Source of the DNA: Desulfurivibrio sp044068515
Lineage (GTDB): Bacteria; Desulfobacterota; Desulfobulbia; Desulfobulbales; Desulfurivibrionaceae
Assembly: GCF_044068515.1 (NCBI RefSeq)
Contig: NZ_JBIPKI010000004.1
Span: 1 to 64,000, forward strand
Direction: 5' to 3'
DNA length: 64,000 nt
Every line of letters starts with the position of its first letter. Position 1 is the stretch's first letter. Shown here one piece after another: positions 36,187-43,220 of this stretch. The translations under genes were made by a program, and so were the position numbers. The notes under the pieces were generated by a model that saw only the letters and a list, made by a program, of their open reading frames with translations, was not told the DNA's origin and ran no database searches.

Positions 36187-36244
36187 AAAAAAAAGGTCCC
36201 ATCCCGGGTGGCAGTCATAACCCCGGGATGGGACCTTTTTTTTT
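36187..36244 (+). terminator. Strong intrinsic terminator after the DUF3373 porin gene
   Basis: GGTCCCATCCCGGG (36195-36208) pairs perfectly with CCCGGGATGGGACC (36222-36235), flanked by an A-run on the left and nine T on the right. Flanks extend the stem to about 20 pairs and make it usable from both sides. Confidence 0.92.
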
Positions 36245-36400
36245 GCTCCATTTACGCTCGGATCCGGCCCGCTCATCAAACCCGCAGCGAATAGCTTTCC
36301 TGCGCTGATGTTTCTCCCTCACAGCCCGGAACATGCTGGCTTTTCCGGCGGCGGGGTCGGCTTTCTTACTGCGCTAAACCAGGGGCAGGGGAAAAGCTCA

Positions 36401-36787
36401 TCAATTGCCGCAGTCCTCGCCGCCGCAGGCGGGATTGCCGGTCGCAGAACCGAAGCGGCTTTCAACGCAGTGCATGATGCTGGCCAAAGCCGGCTCGGCG
36501 ATGCGGTAGAATATCCGGCGCCCTTCGCGGCGGTTTTCGAGAAAGCCCCGGTCCTTCAAGAGCCGTAAATGTTCCGAAACCATCGGGCTCGGGAGCTTGC
36601 AGGCCCGGGCCAGCTCTCCCACCGATTCCTCGTGGGCCAAGAGAATCTGGATGATCCGCAGCCGGTGGGGGTGAGCCAGGGTGCGCAGGCACTCGGCCGC
36701 TTTTTCAAGGGAAGTCATGGGTAAAAGCTGAGCGCACTCGGTCACGTTATCCTCGCGGTTGCCGGATGGTTGCTGGTAATGATTCAT
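36401..36787 (-). CDS. ArsR/SmtB-family winged-helix repressor
   Basis: A 128-residue regulator. The core LRTLAHPHRLRIIQILLAHEESVGELA and the recognition helix LPSPMVSEHLRLLKDRGFLENRREGRRIFYRI are typical of ArsR proteins, which leave DNA when a metal, metalloid or redox signal arrives. The ArsR alpha-3 metal motif ELCVCD is replaced by ELARAC, and the extra Cys-rich C-terminus (CGGEDCGN) could be the sensor site; what it senses is not known. ATG 36787 gives a natural length; ATG 36718 is an alternative. It diverges from uppP, with an inverted repeat lying between the -35 and -10 of the uppP promoter. Confidence 0.85.
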   Translation of the reverse strand: MNHYQQPSGNREDNVTECAQLLPMTSLEKAAECLRTLAHPHRLRIIQILLAHEESVGELARACKLPSPMVSEHLRLLKDRGFLENRREGRRIFYRIAEPALASIMHCVESRFGSATGNPACGGEDCGN

Positions 36788-36845
36788 AACAGTCGCATAA
36801 CTACCACAAAAATCATCCCTAAGGCAAGCCGCATCCGCTTTTCTG

Positions 36846-36874
36846 TTGACCCCCCGGGCTGGGGTCGTTATAGC
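36846..36874 (+). promoter_or_regulatory. uppP promoter with embedded inverted repeat (candidate ArsR operator)
   Basis: TTGACC at 36846-36851, a 17-base spacer and TATAGC at 36869-36874. GACCCC (36848-36853) and GGGGTC (36861-36866) form an inverted repeat overlapping the -35 and filling the spacer. The start codon lies only eight bases after the -10, so the transcript would be leaderless or nearly so. Confidence 0.5.
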
Positions 36875-36881
36875 TGGCTCC

Positions 36882-37679
36882 ATGGATTTGCTGCAGATCA
36901 TCATTCTGGCGGTGGTGCAGGGCCTCACCGAGTTTCTGCCCATCTCTTCCTCGGCCCACCTGATCCTGGTGCCGGTTCTCACCGACTGGACCGATCAGGG
37001 CTTGAGCTTCGATATTGCCGTCCACCTGGGCAGTCTGGCGGCGGTGCTCAGCTATTTCCGCCGGGAGCTGCTGGCCATGAGCCGGGACTGGGGCCGGTCC
37101 CTGGTCGAGCGCCGGCTGGTGGGAGAAAGCCGCCTGGCTTGGGGGGTGCTGCTGGGCACCATCCCGGTGGGCCTGGCCGGCCTGGCCCTGCGGGGGATGG
37201 TGGCGGATCATTGGCGCTCGCCGCTGGTGATCGCCGCCAGCCTGATCGGCTTCGGCCTGATTTTGGCCTGGTCGGACTGGAAGCACCAAAACGGCCGCGA
37301 CGAGCACAGCCTGAGCTGGAAGGATATCGCCATCATCGGCGGCGCCCAGGCCCTGGCCCTGATTCCCGGCACCTCCCGTTCCGGGATCACCATGACCGCC
37401 GCCCTTTTCCTCGGCTTGAGCCGCGAGGCCGCCAGCCGCTTCTCCTTTCTGCTCTCGATTCCGGTGATTCTGCTGGCCATCGGCCTGGAGACCCTGACCC
37501 TGGTTCGCGGCGAAGAAGCGGTCGACTGGGCCAGCCTGGCCCTGGGCACTTTGCTGGCCGGGATCAGCGCCTATCTCTGCATCCACTACTTTCTCGCCTT
37601 CATTCGCCGGATCGGGATGCAGCCCTTCGTGATCTACCGGGTCGCTCTCGGCCTGGTCCTCTTCTATTTCTTCTGGTAA
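36882..37679 (+). CDS. uppP: Undecaprenyl-diphosphatase
   Basis: A 265-residue polytopic membrane enzyme (BacA/UppP family) that removes a phosphate from undecaprenyl diphosphate so that the lipid carrier can be reused in peptidoglycan and polysaccharide synthesis. The two conserved catalytic stretches are present: QGLTEFLPISSSAHL near residue 13-27 and PGTSRSGIT near 165. About eight hydrophobic helices are visible. The first Glu of the EGxxE motif is Gln here, a variant that occurs in the family. ATG 36882 is preferred to an upstream TTG because that codon lies within the promoter -35. No Shine-Dalgarno site is present, consistent with a leaderless message. Confidence 0.93.
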   Translation: MDLLQIIILAVVQGLTEFLPISSSAHLILVPVLTDWTDQGLSFDIAVHLGSLAAVLSYFRRELLAMSRDWGRSLVERRLVGESRLAWGVLLGTIPVGLAGLALRGMVADHWRSPLVIAASLIGFGLILAWSDWKHQNGRDEHSLSWKDIAIIGGAQALALIPGTSRSGITMTAALFLGLSREAASRFSFLLSIPVILLAIGLETLTLVRGEEAVDWASLALGTLLAGISAYLCIHYFLAFIRRIGMQPFVIYRVALGLVLFYFFW

Positions 37680-37720
37680 ATCATCCCGCTGGCCACCACC
37701 GGTCGAGCCGCAACAGTTCC

Positions 37721-37831
37721 GGGTAAGCGGCCAGGGGGTGGTCCAGGTTGCGCCAGCAGACCGGAGCCGCGTACCCCTGTCCGCAAGTCGGTCTGATTGA
37801 GCAAGATGGGCCACCCCCTGGCCGCTTACCC
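37721..37831. repeat. Long nested inverted repeat between uppP and the TauE gene
   Basis: The outer arms GGGTAAGCGGCCAGGGGGTGG (split here as 37721-37741) and its exact complement at 37811-37831 are 21 bases long. An inner pair CAGACCG (37757-37763) and CGGTCTG (37789-37795) forms a second stem. There is no T-run. The right arm reaches the stop codon of the convergent permease gene. It probably ends or protects both transcripts. Confidence 0.6.
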
Positions 37832-38622
37832 TAGACCAGGCCGGCGGCCAGGGCTAGCGCCACGGTCAGCAGCATTACCCCGGTGAGGGTCCGCACACTG
37901 CTCATCTTGACCTTGGTCAGCAGCCGTTTGCCCAGCATCACCCCGGTAAAGGCGGCGGCCACCCCGGTCAGCACCAGGGGCCACTCGTTCGCCCCCAGGG
38001 GCAGGCCGTTGGCGGCCAGCAGGAAAAAGCCGCCGTAGGTGGCGAGCCGGGCCAGGTCCACCATGAAGGCGATCATGGCGTTGGTGCCGACAAAGGCCTC
38101 GGTGGAAACCCCGGTTTTGACCAGGAAGGCCGAGCGCAGGGCCCCCTGGTGGCCGGACAGTCCTCCGAAAAAGCCGGAAAATAAGCCGCCCAGGGCCAGG
38201 TAGCGGCGGTCGAACTTGATCCGGCGCAGGCCGGGCAGCAGCTCGAAGAGGGCAAAGAAAAAAATCAAAGCGCCCATCAGCAGCTTGAGCGGGGTTATCA
38301 CCGCGGTGTGGGGACCGAGGGTATAGGCGGCCAGCACTTCGAAGCGGGAGACATAGCCCAGGGCGGCGGCGCCGAGCATGGCGGCGAAGATCGCCGGCAC
38401 CCCGAAGTTGAGGACCAGGGAGCGGTCGGCCAGCCGGCCCACCAGGCCGATTTTAAAAACATTGTTGGCCAGGTGAACCACCGCGGTGGCGGCCACCGCC
38501 ACCTCCACCGGAAAGAAGAGGGCGAACACCGGCAGCAGCAGGGTGCCCAGGCCGAAGCCCGAATACATGGTAAGCCCCGCCGCCCCCAGGGCGGCGACGG
38601 CGACGATCAGGAAGGACAGCAT
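37831..38622 (-). CDS. TauE/SafE family membrane permease
   Basis: A 263-residue integral membrane protein with about eight helices and the internal two-fold repeat of the TauE/SafE (DUF81) family, with each half carrying a Gly-rich helix (TMYSGFGLGTLLLPV near residue 20; GLFSGFFGGLSGHQGALRS near residue 150). Members export sulfite, sulfoacetate or related organosulfur anions; the substrate of this one is open. A GTGGAG site lies five bases before the ATG. It follows the histidine kinase and response regulator genes on the same strand, 62 bases after the regulator, and may be their target. Confidence 0.87.
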   Translation of the reverse strand: MLSFLIVAVAALGAAGLTMYSGFGLGTLLLPVFALFFPVEVAVAATAVVHLANNVFKIGLVGRLADRSLVLNFGVPAIFAAMLGAAALGYVSRFEVLAAYTLGPHTAVITPLKLLMGALIFFFALFELLPGLRRIKFDRRYLALGGLFSGFFGGLSGHQGALRSAFLVKTGVSTEAFVGTNAMIAFMVDLARLATYGGFFLLAANGLPLGANEWPLVLTGVAAAFTGVMLGKRLLTKVKMSSVRTLTGVMLLTVALALAAGLV

Positions 38623-38684
38623 GTTTACTCCACTTGTACGGCCGGCAGCGCCAGGACAGGACCGCCGGCAAAATTTTCAGCGCT

Positions 38685-39341
38685 TCAATTTGTCGTTTGC
38701 AGACTCTTGCTGATGTAGGCCAGGCAGGCGGCGGCCTTGTTGCCGGCCGCCGTCAGGGTGTAAGTCTTTCCTTCGTTTTGTTCGATAAAGCCCGCCTCCC
38801 GTAAAACCTTGAGATGGAAGTTGACCTTGGTGTGATCCTCGACCCCCAGGGCCCGGACCAGGTCCATAAAGCGCATATTGCCCTGCTGCTGAAGCAGAAT
38901 GATGATCCGGCGGCGCAGGAGATTGGCCAGACCCTGGAAAACCCCATCGCTGTCCACCGCCTCGGCGCATTCGGCGAAGCGGGCTTCCTGTAGGTTTTTG
39001 CGTACCGTGGTGAGGAGGGCTTCGATCTTGAAGGGCTTGCTGAGATAGTCGTCGGCCCCCTGCTGCAAGGCCTGGACGGCGTTCTCGATCGAGGCATAGG
39101 CGGTCATCATCACGATCCTGGTTCGGGGCGATAGCTTCGTGATCAGGACGATGGCGGCAACCCCGTCGGTGCCGGGCATCACCATGTCCAGCAGGACCAG
39201 GTCGAAAAATGATTTTTCCAGCAGCTTCAAAGCCTGGTCGGCGGTTTCCGCGGTTTGAACCGCGAAGCCCTCCTGCTCGATGATTTCGGCGATGGTGGTT
39301 CTCAATTCCGGGTCGTCATCAACAATCATGATTTTGTTCAT
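38685..39341 (-). CDS. Response regulator with winged-helix (ArsR/MarR-like) output domain
   Basis: A 218-residue regulator. Residues 1-120 are a receiver domain with the acidic pocket VDDD, phosphoacceptor Asp52 (LVLLDMVMP) and the conserved Lys of YLSKPF. Residues of about 140-215 form a winged helix resembling ArsR-type proteins (LLRRRIIILLQQQGNMRFMDLVRALGVEDH, then KVNFHLKVLREAGFI and the wing EGKTYTLT). This pairing is less common than OmpR, NarL or NtrC outputs. ATG 39341 follows AAAGGA and starts the receiver normally. The kinase gene ends 93 bases upstream; together they form a two-component system of unknown stimulus. Confidence 0.88.
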   Translation of the reverse strand: MNKIMIVDDDPELRTTIAEIIEQEGFAVQTAETADQALKLLEKSFFDLVLLDMVMPGTDGVAAIVLITKLSPRTRIVMMTAYASIENAVQALQQGADDYLSKPFKIEALLTTVRKNLQEARFAECAEAVDSDGVFQGLANLLRRRIIILLQQQGNMRFMDLVRALGVEDHTKVNFHLKVLREAGFIEQNEGKTYTLTAAGNKAAACLAYISKSLQTTN

Positions 39342-39434
39342 GGCTTTTCCTTTATCCTCGCGGGCCGGCGACTTGGGGGTCGGTCCGGCTTTCCCCGGCG
39401 GCGGCCGGCGCCGCGTCAATCCCGCCGCCAACCC

Positions 39435-40847
39435 TTAGTCATTCGTCAACTTACGTTTGAAAACCAGGCGCACGGTGGTTCCCAACCCCTCCGGAGGTGA
39501 AAACAGGTCGATGCTGCCATTGTGCTCCATCATAATCCCGTAGCAGATCGCCAGACCCAGTCCGGTTCCCTGGCCCACTTCCTTGGTGGTGTAAAATGGT
39601 TCCATGATCAGGCCCAGCTTTTCCGGAGCGATGCCTTCGCCCTGATCGGTGATGGTGATGATGGCCTGATCGTCTTCTTCCCGGCCGCTGACGGTGATTA
39701 CCCCCCCGGCCGGATTGGCGTCAATGGCGTTGTGAAAAAGATTGGCGAACAGTTGCTCGAGCCTCAGGGCCACGCCCGGGACCAGCAGGGTCGCCGGCAA
39801 CCGGCAGCGCAACCGATGCCCGGCGTTACGGTGGCTGAGGGTCTGCCAGGCAACGGCAATGACTTTGACCAGGTCGACGGGTTCCGGAATTAACTGCTTC
39901 TGCCGTTTGCCGGCAAAAAGCAGCAGATCCGAGGCGATTCGGGCCGAGCGGGCCACGTTGCGCTCGACGTTGCCCACTCTTTCCCGGGTTTTGGGGGCCA
40001 GGGCGGCCAGGGCCGGGTCTTTTTGCAGCAACTCCAGTTGCAGGGAAGCGTTGGCCAGGGGGTTGTTGATTTCATGGGCGATGCCGGCGGCCAGGCGGCC
40101 GATGGAGCTTAACTTGTCCGAATGGGCCGCCCGCTGCAGCTTTTCGCTGATCAAGGCGTCGCGTTCGGTTAGAAAACGGTCCAGGGCGTACATGATGAAA
40201 TGAAGAATGACAAAGGCGGTAAGGCCCCGCCAGAACTGGATCGGCAGCTGGGCCAGCAGCGCCGTGGAAGGGAAAATGCCGGTAAAAATCCCATAAAAGA
40301 TAAAAGCGACCCCGGCTCCGATGAAATTGCCAGCGCCCTTGCGGCTCAGGGTTTGCAGCTGGCGGGCGTAGAGGATAAAGCCGCTGCCGGTAAGCAGGGT
40401 GGCGGGAATGGCGAAGAGCTTGCGGATGCTGTGGTCAACCACCCCCAGAAACAACGGTTGCTGCAGGATCAAGTGAATGTAGAGGAACAAAAAGGCGCTG
40501 GTCGCCAGCAGCAGAAAGAGGGCGATCAGATAGGGCCGGGTCCGGCGATTGAGCACCCGGTGGAGATTGATTCCGAAAAAGAAGAGAAAGACAAAGGAGG
40601 CCAGCAGCAACGACAGGCTGAGGTAACGGGCCTGCAGGCGGAAGGGCTCGGTTCCGATCTCCAGGTAAAGGTAGAGCTCCAGCCATTCGTGAAAGGAATG
40701 GGTGAAGGCGAACAGGGCCAGCAGCCAGAACAGGCCGGCGATTCGCAGACTGGCAAAGGTTTTCAGGCGGGCGACGATGGCCACTCCGATGGCGAAAAAG
40801 GCGGCCCCGTAAAAGAGATAGATCAGAAAGAGAACGGATTCTTCCAT
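39435..40847 (-). CDS. Membrane-bound sensor histidine kinase
   Basis: A 470-residue kinase. The first 215 residues contain about seven hydrophobic helices without an extracellular domain of any size, so the stimulus is probably sensed in or at the membrane. The dimerisation domain carries His258 in AAGIAHEINNPLA; the ATPase part shows the N box FHNAIDANPAGG, G1 DQGEGI and G2 GQGTGLGLAI. The cytoplasmic kinase core resembles the PAS-less NtrB-like group. AGGA lies four bases before the ATG. It precedes the winged-helix response regulator and the TauE permease, giving a likely three-gene unit. Confidence 0.9.
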   Translation of the reverse strand: MEESVLFLIYLFYGAAFFAIGVAIVARLKTFASLRIAGLFWLLALFAFTHSFHEWLELYLYLEIGTEPFRLQARYLSLSLLLASFVFLFFFGINLHRVLNRRTRPYLIALFLLLATSAFLFLYIHLILQQPLFLGVVDHSIRKLFAIPATLLTGSGFILYARQLQTLSRKGAGNFIGAGVAFIFYGIFTGIFPSTALLAQLPIQFWRGLTAFVILHFIMYALDRFLTERDALISEKLQRAAHSDKLSSIGRLAAGIAHEINNPLANASLQLELLQKDPALAALAPKTRERVGNVERNVARSARIASDLLLFAGKRQKQLIPEPVDLVKVIAVAWQTLSHRNAGHRLRCRLPATLLVPGVALRLEQLFANLFHNAIDANPAGGVITVSGREEDDQAIITITDQGEGIAPEKLGLIMEPFYTTKEVGQGTGLGLAICYGIMMEHNGSIDLFSPPEGLGTTVRLVFKRKLTND

Positions 40848-41091
40848 GATTCCTGGCCGGACCGGGGTTCACCGGCGCCGTTGCGGTTAGTGGTGATAAG
40901 ATAAGGCTGGTAAAATCCGGCGACTGGTTTCAGGAGGCGCCCGGCCGGTCGGGGTCGGCGGTTTTACCGGCGCGGCCCGTGGCAGCCGAGGGACCGATAC
41001 CCACGCGGGAATTGCCGGCCGCCCCCATCACCATACCCCAACTTCCAGGCCGGACCAACTCTTGTCTCGAGCGGCCGCCGGCCCGGGAGAT

Positions 41092-41126
41092 AAAAATCCC
41101 CCGGGTCCGAAGGGGCCAAGGGGATT
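41092..41126 (-). terminator. Intrinsic terminator of the hexaheme cytochrome gene
   Basis: On the minus strand AATCCCC pairs with GGGGATT, followed by a T-run (GGATTTTTATC). It lies about 70 bases after the stop codon at 41194. Confidence 0.6.
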
Positions 41127-41135
41127 GTGGAGCCC

Positions 41136-41177
41136 AAGGCGCTTCGCTCCGGAGGGAGGACCGGAGCGGAGCGCCTT
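41136..41177 (-). repeat. Imperfect long hairpin after the hexaheme cytochrome gene
   Basis: AAGGCGCTTCGCTCCGG (41136-41152) and CCGGAGCGGAGCGCCTT (41161-41177) pair with two mismatches around an 8-base loop. It lacks a T-run and may stabilise the 3' end ahead of the terminator at 41092-41126. Confidence 0.6.
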
Positions 41178-41193
41178 GATTTATCGTGGTTAA

Positions 41194-42978
41194 TTAGTTG
41201 GTCGGTTTAGTGGGACCGGTGTGGGTGCTCACATAGGTATCCAGACCTGCTTCCCAGGGCCAGATCGCCACCCAGGCGCCGGCCGAGGTCAGGCCCCAGG
41301 TGTACTGCTCGGGCGCCAGACCGTAGCTGCGGCCCAGCGGGTAATCAGCATGGGTTACATCGTCGGTATTGAAGATATGCTGCTTGCGGTCGCCGCGGCC
41401 CCTTTCGTTGCTATAGTTGCCGAAGCCCGCAGCGGGCCAGCCGGCGGCACCGTTCAACACCTTGAGATAATCTTCGTAAATGCCGCCATGACAGCCCATG
41501 CACTGCTGCTCCCGGGTACCGGTAAGCCGCACCTGCCCATCGGGATCTTGACTGGTGGTGAAAATGTTCTTGTCCACCAGCGCAGTAGCGTAATCGGTCT
41601 CGCCCGATTTTTTGCCCACGCCATGGGAATCGTGGCAGTCGAAGCAGGCCAGAATGGTGTGAAAAGAGTTGCCGTCCTTGGCGTAACGGCTCAGGCGGAT
41701 ATCCATATCCTGCTGATGATCGCGGCGGCCCTTGCCGTCGATGGAAACCGCCCGGCTGCCGGTGTCCCAGGCCGGACGAACGTGAGTCATCACGTCCATG
41801 TAGTCATGCTCGCCGAGGATAAAGCCCCGGTTGTCGTTGGGCGCCCCCGGATAGAGCTTGTTGCCGGCGGTTCGGGTATGGCACTGTTCGCAGGCCATCT
41901 TGCGGGTCGGATCGCCGAAGTTCAAACGGGCCGGGTTAATGATCTTGCCGGGATCTCCCCAGGCCACGGCATGATCGTAGCCGGGACCATGACAGGCCTC
42001 GCAGGAGATGGTGATTTCCGAGATGTAAATCCCGCGCAAATCGCCCTCCTGGCCCTCACTGGCGATATAGGCCGCCTTGGCCTCGCTCCAGGCCTCGGGG
42101 TCGAAGCCGGTGGTGTGGCAGCCGATGCAGCGTTCCTGCCAGGAGTAAAATTCGCCGTACATGTTTGCCTTCTGAAAGCCTGCGTTTTCGCTCTCTTTGA
42201 GGGCGTCGATTTCAATGGTCAGAAATTTATAGCCCGCCCGCTCCAGGTTACCGGGATATTGCACCGTTGCGGAAGTATCCACCGTCCAGCCGATGCCGCC
42301 GTTGACACTGTACTGATAATGGGCATCCACCGGACCCTTGCCGTCATAATATACGGCGTAACGCTGCTTGCGGGTTTCGCCGACAATTACCTCAACATCT
42401 CGCCAGTCATATTTTTTGGCGGTGACATAGTTTACATTGGTAACGCCGGCGGGCCAAGTTGCTTTGATTGCATCGGGAACATCAGCCAGGCTGGTCCGAT
42501 CCAGAATCATATGGGAATGGATTTGCCCCTCGTTCCACATATTGATCACTCCGGGCAGGAACTTAGCCTGAGCGGCGGCCAGGTACTGGGCATGGTTCTT
42601 GGGAGAGTTGAATACCGTGGCCACCGCTTCCGGCTGGACCGCCGGCCCCCAGGTGGTTTTACGGGTATGCCAGCTACCATCCCACTCGCTATGCTGACCG
42701 CTGTGGCACAAGGAGCAAATCTTGGAGCCGGCATATTGCCCGATCAGCACCGGCACCCCGTCGTCAGGGGCATCTTCATCGAGGCGCGCCGCCAGTTCGT
42801 CGATCTGCCGTTGCAGATCTTCAACCAGCGCGGGATCGACATCCTGACCCGCCGCACCGTCCGCACCCGGGGCACCGGGCGCGCCATCACTGCCGCTGCA
42901 GGCATTCAGCCCCAGCAACAGGCCCAAGGCCAGTGGAAGAGTCAAGTATTTCAACCCTTTTTTTCGATCTTGCAGCAT
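41194..42978 (-). CDS. Hexaheme c-type cytochrome lipoprotein with collagen-like linker
   Basis: A 594-residue lipoprotein. The signal ends in LLGLNACSG (lipobox), followed by five Gly-X-Y triplets (GAPGAPGADGAAGQD), then a short amphipathic helix (LVEDLQRQIDELAARL), a likely stalk that holds the haem domain away from the membrane. Six CXXCH sites follow (CSLCH at about residue 88, CIGCH, CEACH, CEQCH, CFDCH, CMGCH). The haem domain shares features with cytochrome c554-like multihaem proteins, where a first site near the N-terminus is followed by a long haem-poor insert (here about 200 residues). It is a single-gene unit with a GGGAGG ribosome site, terminators on both sides, and lies 17 kb from the large cytochrome operon. 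Surface or periplasmic electron transfer is likely; an enzyme role cannot be excluded. Confidence 0.87.
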   Translation of the reverse strand: MLQDRKKGLKYLTLPLALGLLLGLNACSGSDGAPGAPGADGAAGQDVDPALVEDLQRQIDELAARLDEDAPDDGVPVLIGQYAGSKICSLCHSGQHSEWDGSWHTRKTTWGPAVQPEAVATVFNSPKNHAQYLAAAQAKFLPGVINMWNEGQIHSHMILDRTSLADVPDAIKATWPAGVTNVNYVTAKKYDWRDVEVIVGETRKQRYAVYYDGKGPVDAHYQYSVNGGIGWTVDTSATVQYPGNLERAGYKFLTIEIDALKESENAGFQKANMYGEFYSWQERCIGCHTTGFDPEAWSEAKAAYIASEGQEGDLRGIYISEITISCEACHGPGYDHAVAWGDPGKIINPARLNFGDPTRKMACEQCHTRTAGNKLYPGAPNDNRGFILGEHDYMDVMTHVRPAWDTGSRAVSIDGKGRRDHQQDMDIRLSRYAKDGNSFHTILACFDCHDSHGVGKKSGETDYATALVDKNIFTTSQDPDGQVRLTGTREQQCMGCHGGIYEDYLKVLNGAAGWPAAGFGNYSNERGRGDRKQHIFNTDDVTHADYPLGRSYGLAPEQYTWGLTSAGAWVAIWPWEAGLDTYVSTHTGPTKPTN

Positions 42979-43154
42979 AAAAGCCTCCCTTCTCGGTTTA
43001 ATGATAAGTTGATCTTACAAGGGGGCCGGCCGGGAGATAAATTCTCCTTTGCGGCTGCGTTGTCCTCCCTGGGCGCCGGAGCCGGAGCCTTTCCCTGTCT
43101 CTCGCTAATCACAGTGCTGAAAAAAGAGGAGGTATTCCAGATAAGAGTTTTTGA

Positions 43155-43200
43155 TAAAAAAGGCCCGGCGGTGAACATTTCTTCACAGCCGGGCCTTTTT
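43155..43200. terminator. Bidirectional intrinsic terminator after the PPDK-like gene
   Basis: AAAAAAGGCCCGGC and GCCGGGCCTTTTT pair across a loop that itself contains GTGAA/TTCAC. A-run and T-run on the two sides fit termination on either strand; on the minus strand it closes the PPDK-like gene whose stop is at 43221. Confidence 0.85.
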
Positions 43201-43220
43201 CTAGGTTTGACAGCCAGGGG

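Larger units (their letters stand above)
40848..41193. other. Non-coding gap between the kinase start and the hexaheme cytochrome stop
   Basis: A 346-base GC-rich stretch without a credible gene. Its right part holds two minus-strand hairpins that close the hexaheme gene (see 41092-41126 and 41136-41177). The left part must contain the kinase promoter, but I could not recognise -35/-10 boxes. Confidence 0.5.
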
